64,000 nt of DNA from Bog-473 sp963782415 (GTDB taxonomy: Bacteria > Actinomycetota > Acidimicrobiia > Acidimicrobiales > RAAP-2), in assembly GCA_963782415.1 (NCBI GenBank), contig CAWAJT010000003.1:1-64000 (forward strand). The letters run 5' to 3'. Under the pieces are notes generated by a model. It was not told the DNA's origin. It made no database searches and worked only from the letters and a program-made list of their open reading frames with translations. Both the position numbers and the translations under genes were made by a program. Below, one piece after another: positions 17,226 to 25,110 of the stretch; position 1 is the stretch's first letter; each line of letters starts with the position of its first letter.

Positions 17226-18001
17226 GTACCACCGCGCGCACCAACCCGCGCCCGGCACCGCACACCCTGCGGCCGCTCACCGCTCAGACCGGCGCCGAAA
17301 TCTACATGACCCTGCGCCGTGGCGAGACGCTCCTGCTGACCCTCGGCATCCCCGTCGTCTTTCTCCTCTTCTTCTCGAAGGTCTCGGTGGTGTCCACGCC
17401 GGCGGCCACACCGGCGAACTTCTTCGTGCCCGGCATCCTGGCCCTCGCTGTCATGTCGACGGCGATGGTCTCGCTCGGCATCGCCACCGGCTTCGAGCGC
17501 GGTTACGGCGTGCTGAAGCGCCTCGGCGCGACTCCCCTCGGCCGCCCGCGCCTCCTCGGAGCGAAGATCATCACGATCGTCGCCGTCGAGGTGTTACAGG
17601 CGGCGGTGCTCCTCCCCGTCGGGCTGGCGCTCGGATGGGACCCGGGGGGCGGGGGCGCGCCCGCCGTGGCAGGCGCGATCGGCGCCGTCCTCCTGGGTTC
17701 GGCCGCCTTCGCCGGCATCGGGCTCCTCATGGCCGGCACCCTGCGCGCCGAGCTGAACCTCGCCGCCGCCAACGGGCTGTATCTGATCCTGCTCTTGCTC
17801 GGCGGCATGATCGTCCCGATCGCCAAACTGCCGAGCGGCCTGGCCGACTTCGCCAAGCTCCTGCCGGCCGAAGCGCTCTCCTCCGCGTTGCACGCCACGC
17901 TCGGGTCGGGCGCCGCCGTGCCGGCGGAGTCATGGGCCGTGCTCGCCGTGTGGGCGGTGGCGGCGCCGGTGACCGCCGCGTTCACGTTCAAGTGGGAATG
18001 A
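17222..18001 (+). CDS. ABC-2 type permease
   Basis: A 259-residue permease with about six membrane helices (LLLTLGIPVVFLLFFSKVSV, FFVPGILALAVMSTAMVSLG, IITIVAVEVLQAAVLLPVGLALG, FAGIGLLMAGTL, LYLILLLLGGMIVPI, and a last one near the C-terminus). The SLGIATGFERGYGVLKRLGATPLGRP loop is typical of ABC-2 permeases. It is translationally coupled to the ATPase upstream (GTG 17222), making one dimeric exporter. Confidence 0.9.
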   Translation: MSTTARTNPRPAPHTLRPLTAQTGAEIYMTLRRGETLLLTLGIPVVFLLFFSKVSVVSTPAATPANFFVPGILALAVMSTAMVSLGIATGFERGYGVLKRLGATPLGRPRLLGAKIITIVAVEVLQAAVLLPVGLALGWDPGGGGAPAVAGAIGAVLLGSAAFAGIGLLMAGTLRAELNLAAANGLYLILLLLGGMIVPIAKLPSGLADFAKLLPAEALSSALHATLGSGAAVPAESWAVLAVWAVAAPVTAAFTFKWE

Positions 18002-18227
18002 GTCGAGAGCAGTTTCGTGAACCAGGACCCGGCACAGCCGCGACCCTCGGCATCTCGACCGCCATTGTCACGGCAGCGCCAAGCCACCCCTCAACCTTGT
18101 CGGCGGTTCATGGACGCGTTCACCTTCGATGTCGTCATGTCGTCGCTGCCGACCGTGATCGCCTTCCTCGGACTGGGCCGGCGCTTCACCGCGGCACGCG
18201 CTGCGGCGACCGCCTGACTCGGCGCGC

Positions 18228-18905
18228 TCAGGACGCAGAAGGGAGCAGCGCCCGCTCGTCGGCCGTGAGCGACGAAGGGGTGAGCACGGCGCCGCGGACG
18301 ATCCGGTCGATGGTGCCATCGCCCTTGACGAACACCGCGTAGGGATCGCCGTCGAAGTAGAAGAGGCCGTTGGTCACATCGGCTTGCGGGTCGTAGGCCA
18401 CGGGGAACGTCACGCCGGCGCTGGCAATGAAGGAGCGGGCGCTGGCACGGGGATCCTCACTGTCCACGCCGATGACGCGGATGTGGGACAGCGCGCCGCC
18501 GGCGCTGTGCTGCTGCTTCACCGCGGCGGCCAACGGCGGCAGCTCCTGGTGGCAGCTCGGGCACCAGTTCCCGAAGAAGAGCAGCACGGCGGGCGTGCCG
18601 TCGCCGCCACCGTCGGCGGGAACCGCGACCTGCGAGCCGCCGGTGGGGCCGACGTTCGGCTGCGTGAACGTCGGCACGGGGCCGCCGACGTGCGGGGCCC
18701 GCGTGGCCCCCGGTGTGGTGCCGATGCTGGTCGCCAGCCCGACGACGAGGATGATCAAGAGCCCAATGCCGAGGCCGATGAAGATGAAGCGCTTCCGGGG
18801 CGGGCGGATTTCGGGAGCCCGATTGGGCGCGGACCCAGCGGAGGGCGCGGGCGGGGCCGGGGGCTCCAGAGGCGATTCGGGATCCTGAGGCGGGACGTCG
18901 GACAT
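18228..18905 (-). CDS. Membrane-anchored TlpA/ResA-like thioredoxin
   Basis: A 225-residue thioredoxin-fold protein held on the outer face of the membrane. A Pro-rich cytoplasmic leader is followed by one helix (FIFIGLGIGLLIILVVGLAT, about residues 40-59), then a TlpA-like domain with active site WCPSC in LLFFGNWCPSCHQELPPL and cis-Pro region VTFPVAYDP. Such proteins reduce apocytochrome c or the CuA site of cytochrome oxidase. Position 12 bases after ctaB on the same strand supports a role in oxidase or cytochrome maturation. Confidence 0.88.
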   Translation of the reverse strand: MSDVPPQDPESPLEPPAPPAPSAGSAPNRAPEIRPPRKRFIFIGLGIGLLIILVVGLATSIGTTPGATRAPHVGGPVPTFTQPNVGPTGGSQVAVPADGGGDGTPAVLLFFGNWCPSCHQELPPLAAAVKQQHSAGGALSHIRVIGVDSEDPRASARSFIASAGVTFPVAYDPQADVTNGLFYFDGDPYAVFVKGDGTIDRIVRGAVLTPSSLTADERALLPSAS

Positions 18906-18917
18906 GCCGCCCGGAAC

Positions 18918-19853
18918 TTAGTGAATCTGGTTGCGAATGAGTACGTCGCCCGCCATGGCCACGAACAGCACCGTGAGATATGTGATGGAGAACCCGAAGA
19001 CCTTCATGGCGTCGCGCCCGGTCACCTGGCCGTTCTGGGCCAGGCCCCACAACCGGGTCACGAAGTAGAGGAAGCCGGCTCCGAGCGCGGCGGCGGTGAT
19101 CATGTAGACCCAGCCGAGATGCGCCACCGGCCCGAACAGGAACGACACCGCCACCAGGGCCACCGTGTAGTACACGATCTCTGTGGTGGTGCGCTTCATG
19201 GAGGCGACGACCGGGAGCATGGGCACGTCGGCCGCCGCGTAGTCCTCCTTGTAGCGCACGGCCAGCGACCAGAAGTGCGGGGGCGTCCAGATGAAGATGA
19301 TGGCGAAGAGCACCACCGGCGCCCAGGCCAGGCTGCCGGTGACGGCCGCCCACCCGACGAGAACGGGCACCGCGCCGGCCGCGCCGCCGATGACGATGTT
19401 CTGGGTGGAACGCCGCTTGAGCCAGAGCGTGTAGACGAAGACGTAGAAGAGGGTGGCCGCGACGGCCAGCACGGCGGAGAGCAGGTTGACGGCGAGCCAC
19501 AGCTCCACGAACGCCGCCACTTCGAGCGAGACGGCGAAGACCAGAGCCGCCGTGGGCGACATGGCGCCGGTGACCAGCGGGCGGTTCTTGGTCCGCTTCA
19601 TCAGGCGGTCGATGTCTCGGTCCACCACCATGTTGATGGCGTTGGCCCCGCCGGCCGCCAGCGCACCGCCGGCCAAGGTGGCGACCATGAGCCACACCGG
19701 AGGTAGGCCGCGCTGAGCCACCACCATGGTGGGCAGCGTCGTGACCAGCAAGAGCTCGATGATCCGTGGCTTGGTCAAGGCGACGTAGGCCCCGACGGTC
19801 GACCACGACCACCTCGCTCGTCGGCCCGGAAGGGCGTGCGCCTCAATGGACAT
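18918..19853 (-). CDS. ctaB: Protoheme IX farnesyltransferase
   Basis: A 311-residue UbiA-superfamily prenyltransferase that converts protoheme IX to heme O for cytochrome oxidase. The first Asp-rich motif region ANAINMVVDRDIDRLMKRTKNRPL is complete and diagnostic. Conserved WTPPHFWSLAV follows, with about eight membrane helices. It is divergent from ctaA with a 68-base gap, so both are probably driven from a shared promoter region and their products act in sequence (heme B to heme O to heme A). Confidence 0.96.
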   Translation of the reverse strand: MSIEAHALPGRRARWSWSTVGAYVALTKPRIIELLLVTTLPTMVVAQRGLPPVWLMVATLAGGALAAGGANAINMVVDRDIDRLMKRTKNRPLVTGAMSPTAALVFAVSLEVAAFVELWLAVNLLSAVLAVAATLFYVFVYTLWLKRRSTQNIVIGGAAGAVPVLVGWAAVTGSLAWAPVVLFAIIFIWTPPHFWSLAVRYKEDYAAADVPMLPVVASMKRTTTEIVYYTVALVAVSFLFGPVAHLGWVYMITAAALGAGFLYFVTRLWGLAQNGQVTGRDAMKVFGFSITYLTVLFVAMAGDVLIRNQIH

Positions 19854-19921
19854 GTCGGCTCAGCCTACGGCCCCGAGCTCGACCGGGACCAGGCCGACGG
19901 AGGCCGGTACGCTGGACAGGA

Positions 19922-20890
19922 GTGTCGCGACGCCGAACACCTTCTGTCTCGCCCTCGCTGAGCCACCGGCTCAACCTCTTGGCCCTGGTCCTGACGGCCC
20001 TCATCGTGGTGACCGGCGCGGCCGTCCGCCTGACGGGCTCTGGCCTGGGGTGCGCCGACTGGCCCGAGTGCTCGGTCGGGCACCTGACGCCCGCCGTCCA
20101 GTTCCACGGCCTGGTGGAATTCGGGAACCGCCTGGTCACAGTGGTCCTGACCCTGGCGGTGCTCGCCGCCCTCCTCGGCTCCATCTTCCGCTCGCCCCGC
20201 CGGCGCGACCTCATCTGGCTGAGCGGCGGCCTGGTGGCCGGCGTCGTGGCCCAGGCGGTCCTCGGCGGGATCGTGGTCTACACGAAACTCAACCCGTATC
20301 TGGTCATGGTGCACTTCTTGGCCACCATGCTCCTGCTGGTCGATGCGGTCGTCCTCGTCCACCGCTCGACCCGCGACTACAGCCCCGGTTCGGCCCACCT
20401 CCTGGTGCCGCGGCCGCTGATCCGCCTCTACTACGGCGCCCTGGCCATCCTGGCCGCCGTCATCGCGGCGGGCACGGCCACCACCGGCGCCGGTCCCCAC
20501 GCCGGCGACGCCTCGGGCCAGCAGGCGGCCAAGCGCATCCCCATTGCGCTGCGCGACATGGCCGAGCTCCACTCGAGCCTGGCCCTGCTCCTCGTCGGGG
20601 TGACCATCGGCCTCGTGGTCGCCCTGCATGTGGGCGACGTGCCCGAGCGTGTGCGCCGCTCCGCGCGCATCCTGCTGGTCGTGCTCGTCGCCCAGGCGGC
20701 CGTCGGCTACACGCAGTACTTCACGCACCTGCCGGCGCTCTTGGTCGAGGTGCACATGGTGGGTGCCACCGCGCTGGTGATCGGGGCGGTGCAGACCTTC
20801 CTTGCCTGCACCTACCACGCCCCGGAGGCGGTGCTCGCCCCGCTGGTCCGCGACACGACGACGCCCGGGGTCCCGATCGGTGCCCATTAG
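19922..20890 (+). CDS. ctaA: Heme A synthase
   Basis: A 322-residue, eight-helix membrane enzyme that oxidises heme O to heme A. Seen: GAAVRLTGSGLGCADWPECSVGH (first half, with the disulfide-forming Cys pair GLGCADWPEC), QFHGLVEFGNRLVT, LVMVHFLATMLLLV and the second-half AELHSSLALLLV plus LPALLVEVHMVGA, which supply heme-ligand histidines. The start is taken as GTG 19922; the open frame runs further upstream, but that part is arginine-rich and antisense to ctaB. Gene order ABC exporter, TlpA, ctaB, ctaA forms a cytochrome oxidase biogenesis neighbourhood. Confidence 0.93.
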   Translation: MSRRRTPSVSPSLSHRLNLLALVLTALIVVTGAAVRLTGSGLGCADWPECSVGHLTPAVQFHGLVEFGNRLVTVVLTLAVLAALLGSIFRSPRRRDLIWLSGGLVAGVVAQAVLGGIVVYTKLNPYLVMVHFLATMLLLVDAVVLVHRSTRDYSPGSAHLLVPRPLIRLYYGALAILAAVIAAGTATTGAGPHAGDASGQQAAKRIPIALRDMAELHSSLALLLVGVTIGLVVALHVGDVPERVRRSARILLVVLVAQAAVGYTQYFTHLPALLVEVHMVGATALVIGAVQTFLACTYHAPEAVLAPLVRDTTTPGVPIGAH

Positions 20891-20921
20891 GCTTGAGCGT
20901 TCCGTGCCGACGCACGGCCCG

Positions 20922-20997
20922 GCCCCCATCGTCTAGCGGCCTAGGACACCGCCCTTTCACGGCGGCAGCACCGGTTCGAATCCGGTTGGGGGTGCCA
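20922..20997 (+). tRNA. tRNA-Glu (TTC)
   Basis: A complete cloverleaf: acceptor GCCCCCA with TGGGGGT, D-arm TCTAGCGGCCTAGGA, anticodon arm CCGCC-CTTTCAC-GGCGG with anticodon TTC, T-arm ACCGG-TTCGAAT-CCGGT, discriminator G and encoded CCA at 20995-20997. The 3' half is also the end of the integrase reading frame on the other strand, so this is the attachment site of the element to the right. Confidence 0.95.
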
Positions 20998-22705
20998 AAT
21001 GGGCTTCTTTCAAACCCACGGCGCCTGAAAGACCCGCAAGGTCCTTCGGCGCCTTTCTATTTCGAATCAGTCCACCGAACCAATCTGGTTTGCCGTCAGA
21101 CCATCCTGACCTCTGGTACTCGCCCACCGCCTTGTCCAACGGCTGAAGCAGTTCAGGGTCCAGCACCGTGGCAAAGGGTTGTTGCACCTGACCGCTGGCA
21201 GAGTGATTTTTGCCTGGCAAGACATGGATCTGAATGCAGTCCCATACCGCCTGATTGAACTGCCGACGGAGCCTCTCCGGAGCGGCCAGGTAGGTCTCCT
21301 GCGGTTGATAGAGAAACTGCAGGGCCTTCCTGAGCACTTGCTCCAGCTCAGCCACCTTGGTGTGGGCTTGTGCCAGACGTCGCTCTTGGGCCTCGATCGC
21401 ACTGGTCAGCGCTTGTTGTTCGGACTTGAAGACCTCAAGCGGTAGGGCGCCAGCGTAGTAAGCATCCAAGAGCTTGCGACGTTGTTCCCGCTTGAGATCA
21501 AGCTGACGCTTTGCACTGCGTTCGGTCTTGTGGTTCTTGTCCTGAAGGACATCGAGTTCATTTTGAACCATCTCTTGAAGCAGTGCTCCATATTTGGGAT
21601 CGAGTCGGATTTCACTCCAGATGTCGTCCACCAGTTTTTCGACCTTGGAGACCGGTACAACCGGTTGGTCACAAGCAGATCGCTTCTGCTGTCTACCAAC
21701 ACAGAAGTAATACATGTAGACGGTGCCGTGACGATTCACGGTTTTGGTGATGCACAGCCGAGAGCCGCACCGACCGCAAAGGACCGTGCCCTTCAAGTAG
21801 TGGGGGTGTTCACGCTGCTTCTCACCCACGCGGTGCGAATCAAGAATGTCTTGCACGGCGTTGAAGGTTTCAAGCGACACCAGTGGCGTGTGCGATCCCT
21901 CGTATTCGACTTCACGAAAGCGAATCTTGCTGATGTAGTAGCGGTTCCGAAGCATCCCGTGGAAGACCGACAGCGACAGTGGCTTTGCCACGCGTTGCCG
22001 ACTCGGGACTGTGAGAAGACCTTTATCAGTCGCTGCTTCTAACAGTTTCAGAAGCGTCCACTCGCCAGTGGCGTACTCCTCGAACACCCAACGAATGAGA
22101 TCCGCCCGGTCCGGATCGAGAGTTACAGTACGCACTTCACGGCCGTCAATGACCTTCGTGACGTTCAGGTAGCCGATGGGTGCCTTGCCAATCGTGCCAC
22201 CACGAGCGACCTTCTGCAGCATGCCCTTTAAAGCTTCAGCGCCGAGGTTGCCGGAATAGAACTCGGCGATGGATGCCATGATTCCGTGAAGCAGCTTGCC
22301 GCTGGGCGTCTCATCAATATTCTCAGTACAGGAAACGAGATGCGCTCCAGCCGCTTGCAGCTGAATATTGATCATGACGTCGTCATTGCGGTTACGAGCT
22401 AGTCGGTCGATCTTGTGAACGATGACGTAATCGACCTTGTTTTTGTCGACAAACTCGATCAGTCGTTGTAGGTCGGGACGATCGGCACTCTTGGCGCTCT
22501 CACCGGCATCTATGAACTCTTCCAAGATTTCGGCATGAAGAGCTTCAGCCTTCCGTCTACAGGCTTCCCGCTGCGCTGGAATCGAGTAACCCTCTTGCTC
22601 GCCCCCCTTCTCAGCTTGCTCCTTGGTACTGACCCGCAGATAGATCACCGCCGCACAGCCGTCACTAGCGGTGATTTCTGTTTCCTTCCCTTGTGATTTG
22701 CTCAT
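20957..22705 (-). CDS. Large serine integrase
   Basis: A 582-residue large serine recombinase that would integrate and excise the element. The N-terminal resolvase domain (~20-165) has the catalytic serine in VIYLRVSTKEQ and the arginines in DYVIVHKIDRLARNR. The recombinase domain (~190-300) follows (KAPIGYLNV, IRWVFEEYATGEWTLLKLLEA). A zinc ribbon is next (LCGRCGSRL ... YFCVGRQQKRSACDQP), then a long coiled coil. The last residues, ending APPTGFEPVLPP, are the antisense translation of the tRNA-Glu 3' half, so the reading frame crosses the attL junction. Strong ribosome binding site AAGGAGG six bases before ATG 22705. Base composition is clearly poorer in GC than the chromosome on the left. 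Confidence 0.94.
   Translation of the reverse strand: MSKSQGKETEITASDGCAAVIYLRVSTKEQAEKGGEQEGYSIPAQREACRRKAEALHAEILEEFIDAGESAKSADRPDLQRLIEFVDKNKVDYVIVHKIDRLARNRNDDVMINIQLQAAGAHLVSCTENIDETPSGKLLHGIMASIAEFYSGNLGAEALKGMLQKVARGGTIGKAPIGYLNVTKVIDGREVRTVTLDPDRADLIRWVFEEYATGEWTLLKLLEAATDKGLLTVPSRQRVAKPLSLSVFHGMLRNRYYISKIRFREVEYEGSHTPLVSLETFNAVQDILDSHRVGEKQREHPHYLKGTVLCGRCGSRLCITKTVNRHGTVYMYYFCVGRQQKRSACDQPVVPVSKVEKLVDDIWSEIRLDPKYGALLQEMVQNELDVLQDKNHKTERSAKRQLDLKREQRRKLLDAYYAGALPLEVFKSEQQALTSAIEAQERRLAQAHTKVAELEQVLRKALQFLYQPQETYLAAPERLRRQFNQAVWDCIQIHVLPGKNHSASGQVQQPFATVLDPELLQPLDKAVGEYQRSGWSDGKPDWFGGLIRNRKAPKDLAGLSGAVGLKEAHLAPPTGFEPVLPP
21020..21061 (+). terminator. Possible intrinsic terminator after tRNA-Glu
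   Basis: GGCGCC at 21020-21025 pairs with GGCGCC at 21048-21053. Inner pairing runs through AGACC/GGTCC around a CGCAA loop, and a T-rich tail follows at 21054-21060. It sits 23 bases after the tRNA and inside the antisense integrase coding region, so the element may have brought a replacement terminator. Confidence 0.55.
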
Positions 22706-22777
22706 GATTTCCTCCTTCCTTATTAATCGTGAAAACCAGGCCGCGTAATTTTCGCGCCGCCCTTCGATTTCTCCAAA

Positions 22778-22791
22778 GTTGTATTTACAAC
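22778..22791. promoter_or_regulatory. Perfect inverted repeat upstream of integrase
   Basis: GTTGTA-TT-TACAAC (6-2-6) lies 73-86 bases before the integrase ATG and covers the ImmA stop codon. The half site TTTACAACG (22784-22792) recurs at 23913-23921 upstream of the Xre gene, so both may be bound by the same regulator. No footprint evidence is available. Confidence 0.5.
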
Positions 22792-23405
22792 GTTGCCCTG
22801 TCTTGTCCTGTCATTTGATTCCAGTCCATGTCATTTGGCTTAAACATGAAGTCATAACCAACCCGATAAAAGACACTGTCGTTCGGATCTTCACAGCGCT
22901 GAACCTGCTCAACGAGGCCGGTTTGTAGGAGCCTGGTCTGAATGGCTGCAGGCGTAGCTTGAAACAGCGCGGCCAGAGCCTTGGTGTCCTGGATTCCGCT
23001 GGCCCAAGCCTTCTTTAGCCAGGTCCTTGGAACGAGCAGACAAACGGCGAAGTAGTCGCAGACTGCCTCGGCTCGCTGCCGGTGGCTCATGAACTGCGTG
23101 GCCGGGTAGACGAAGTCGATATGGCGGTTGTCGACGATGTGCTTGAACTCGTGAGCCAAGGTGAATCGACGACGACCCAACGGTTCGTTGCCACGAATCA
23201 CGATGCTCCAAGTGCCCTTGGTCCAGTGCGTTGCACCCGATACCGGCCAGGGGACCATCCTCTGAACCGCGATTTTTGGGAGGTCCGTGATCACTGTCAT
23301 GGGTACCGGAAGCTGCTTCACACCGGAGATCTCCAGGAAGCGTTGTGCCTGAAGCTCCGCTATCCGCAGCGCCTCACCTTGGGTCAGTGCCCTTGGCGGC
23401 ATCAC
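22785..23405 (-). CDS. ImmA/IrrE family metallopeptidase
   Basis: A 206-residue zinc peptidase of the ImmA/IrrE (DUF955) family, with HEXXH present as HEFKH in RRFTLAHEFKHIVDN and a downstream Glu in RAEAVCDYFAVCLLVP. Relatives cleave the Xre-type repressor of an integrative element and so switch excision on. The start overlaps the end of the Xre gene by 32 bases. That fits the ImmR-ImmA arrangement of ICEBs1-like elements, so it is the likely anti-repressor of this element. Confidence 0.9.
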   Translation of the reverse strand: MMPPRALTQGEALRIAELQAQRFLEISGVKQLPVPMTVITDLPKIAVQRMVPWPVSGATHWTKGTWSIVIRGNEPLGRRRFTLAHEFKHIVDNRHIDFVYPATQFMSHRQRAEAVCDYFAVCLLVPRTWLKKAWASGIQDTKALAALFQATPAAIQTRLLQTGLVEQVQRCEDPNDSVFYRVGYDFMFKPNDMDWNQMTGQDRATL

Positions 23406-23841
23406 ATCTCGCAGAGTGCCCAGCGTGCCCCGGGTTATGCCGGCCTCCCGGATTGGCTCGATACCGGTATCTCGTCATCGACTTCCTCGCTGCCGCCGTA
23501 GTGCTGGCTGAGGGTGTCAAAAAGTTCGGTAAGCGCAGCCGCGCTCCCTCTGGCAGCTCTTCGCCGTAACGGGCCCTGAGGTAGGGCCCGAACGATGGCA
23601 GGCTGCCAGGCACCTGGAAGCCTGCCAACGCAAAAAGATCGGCAGCCGGGATACCCAAGGAGGCGGACAGCGTCGTCAATGTGTCGGGTGAGACGCTCTG
23701 GTAAGTGGACTTCTCTAGTTTGGAGATAAAGGAATGATCAAGCCCGCTTAGTTCTTCGAGTTTTCGAGCCGACAATCCCGCTGCTTCTCGGGTTTTTTGG
23801 ATTAGTTCACCTAGTCGCTTCATATCCTTTTGTGACTTCAT
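23374..23841 (-). CDS. Xre-family repressor (ImmR-like)
   Basis: A 155-residue protein with an N-terminal helix-turn-helix (residues ~10-65): LGELIQKTREAAGLSARKLEELSGLDHSFISKLEKS, then SPDTLTTLSASLGIPAADLFALAGF. The start ATG 23841 has a very good ribosome binding site (AGGAGGTG). The C-terminal 40 residues overlap the ImmA start and may be the cleavage or regulatory segment. It probably represses the element's own integrase and transfer genes, relieved by ImmA. Confidence 0.88.
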   Translation of the reverse strand: MKSQKDMKRLGELIQKTREAAGLSARKLEELSGLDHSFISKLEKSTYQSVSPDTLTTLSASLGIPAADLFALAGFQVPGSLPSFGPYLRARYGEELPEGARLRLPNFLTPSASTTAAARKSMTRYRYRANPGGRHNPGHAGHSARCDAAKGTDPR

Positions 23842-23880
23842 TATCTTCACCTCCTTACTACGTTCTTTCCTTTCAATTTT

Positions 23881-23921
23881 ACCGCCATTGTGGATCAAAA
23901 TCCACGGTGGTTTTTACAACG
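23881..23921. promoter_or_regulatory. Inverted repeat and shared half site upstream of Xre gene
   Basis: GTGGAT-CAAA-ATCCAC (23890-23905) with partly paired flanks (ACCGCC / GGTGGT) is followed by T5 and TTTACAACG (23913-23921). It lies 40-80 bases upstream of the Xre ATG. It could be the repressor's own operator, or a rho-independent terminator for rightward transcripts; the sequence allows both. Confidence 0.5.
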
Positions 23922-24037
23922 GTTTTGGGGCTTTTGACCAGTATTTGGGGGATTTGGCAGGGAGACCGTTTAAGTTAGCACCAAGGTGGCGCAAACAACT
24001 CAGACAGTCATCCCTGCCGGAAAGTGGAATGCCAGCA

Positions 24038-24361
24038 TCAGCTGCTGGCTGCATCACCTCCCTTTGCCCTGGAGCTGCGACGTGACGACGATGTCGTCTC
24101 GGAGCCCGCAGAGCGGGTTGCCTTGGTGCTCTTCTCGCCCAAGAGGGCATTGATGGCACCGCGACGGGTAGCGGCTTCTTGCTCGATGTCAGCAAGTACC
24201 GCCTCAGCACGGGCCTGGAGCTCCGGATTGGAGCGCTTCGACTCGATCCACTGATCGATGGCTTGCCTTATGGCATCGGTCACCGTCAGCTCTTCGAGCT
24301 TGGCGATCATCCCAAGCTGGGCGTGCTGTTCCTCCTCCAAACGAATGGCCAGCGTCTTCAT
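24038..24361 (-). CDS. Ribbon-helix-helix protein
   Basis: A 107-residue protein whose first 45 residues look like an Arc/CopG-type ribbon-helix-helix: MKTLAIRLEEEQHAQLGMIA, then LTVTDAIRQAIDQWIESKR. A helical linker and a Ser/Arg-rich tail follow. No toxin partner is adjacent, so a plasmid-type regulator or relaxosome accessory role is as likely as an antitoxin one. AGAGGA lies upstream of the ATG. It belongs to the leftward gene set of the element. Confidence 0.7.
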   Translation of the reverse strand: MKTLAIRLEEEQHAQLGMIAKLEELTVTDAIRQAIDQWIESKRSNPELQARAEAVLADIEQEAATRRGAINALLGEKSTKATRSAGSETTSSSRRSSRAKGGDAASS

Positions 24362-24501
24362 CGGCGCGGTCCTCTCGGTTGGAGTACTGCCAAGTGCTCA
24401 TGTCCCATGGAACATGACCTCCTCGGTTAGGTGGGGTCGGCGATCTCCGGATGAGATCTCCTCGGAAAAACCCCAGGCCACCGACGAGTGAACGGTTGCT
24501 T

Positions 24502-25110
24502 TCAGGGCCCGAACAGGAACACTCCTCCCGTGTCATCGCCTTCCACTGCGTAAAGTTCGCCGCTGTAGGACATGTCCCGTGCCAAGGCGTCCGCGTCGAT
24601 ACGGACGTAGGGCTGCAGGCTCTCGGGCACCGCACTCTCGATGATTTCGTCCAAACCCAGATCCCCCAGCAGGGACTCGGCGTAGTCGGTGAGTGATTCC
24701 CAGTGCCCCTGGTAGCAATCCTCGAATCGGTCGAGGTCGTCCCAGCTGTCGTGACCCAGATACTCGGCCCAAGCGCCGAAGGCAGCTCCGTGTTCGGCGA
24801 TGCCCAGAGCAATCTTCGACACGCTTTCGATTGACTCATACTCGTCCAGCCGCACCCCCCAAAACTGCTCGTAGTCGTGGATGGCCCACTCCTCGGCCCC
24901 AGGTTCAGATGAAGCCGCAAGCATGGCGCTGATGCGGGCAAGTAGGGCCTCGGGATCCTGGGCGGCATCGAGCCACTCTCCGTGCAGCCGTCCCGCGTTG
25001 TAGTCGCTGAGACTGGCCACGTATATCCGCGGTCGATGCTTTGGCTCTTGCTCACGCTCCTCCGGCCCATTAGACAGTGGTTCTTGTTGATGTGGTTCTT
25101 GTTCGCTCAT
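24502..25110 (-). CDS. ardA: ArdA antirestriction protein
   Basis: A 202-residue ArdA-family DNA mimic that inhibits type I restriction enzymes and protects incoming mobile DNA. The family start RIYVASLSDYNAGRLHGEWLDA is near residue 30, after an acidic/Gln-rich leader. The protein is strongly acidic throughout (DYEQFWGVRLDEYES, HDSWDDLDRFEDCYQGHWES). It ends YAVEGDDTGGVFLFGP. The start is ATG 25110 with GGAGGAG six bases before it; this ATG overlaps the DNA methyltransferase stop (ATGA), so the two are coupled. Confidence 0.93.
   Translation of the reverse strand: MSEQEPHQQEPLSNGPEEREQEPKHRPRIYVASLSDYNAGRLHGEWLDAAQDPEALLARISAMLAASSEPGAEEWAIHDYEQFWGVRLDEYESIESVSKIALGIAEHGAAFGAWAEYLGHDSWDDLDRFEDCYQGHWESLTDYAESLLGDLGLDEIIESAVPESLQPYVRIDADALARDMSYSGELYAVEGDDTGGVFLFGP

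Noticed and set aside
18017..18217. Short open frame after the ABC permease (possible 35-residue hydrophobic peptide from 18110)
   Set aside because: No ribosome binding site or recognisable family; the hydrophobic part is too short to support a gene.
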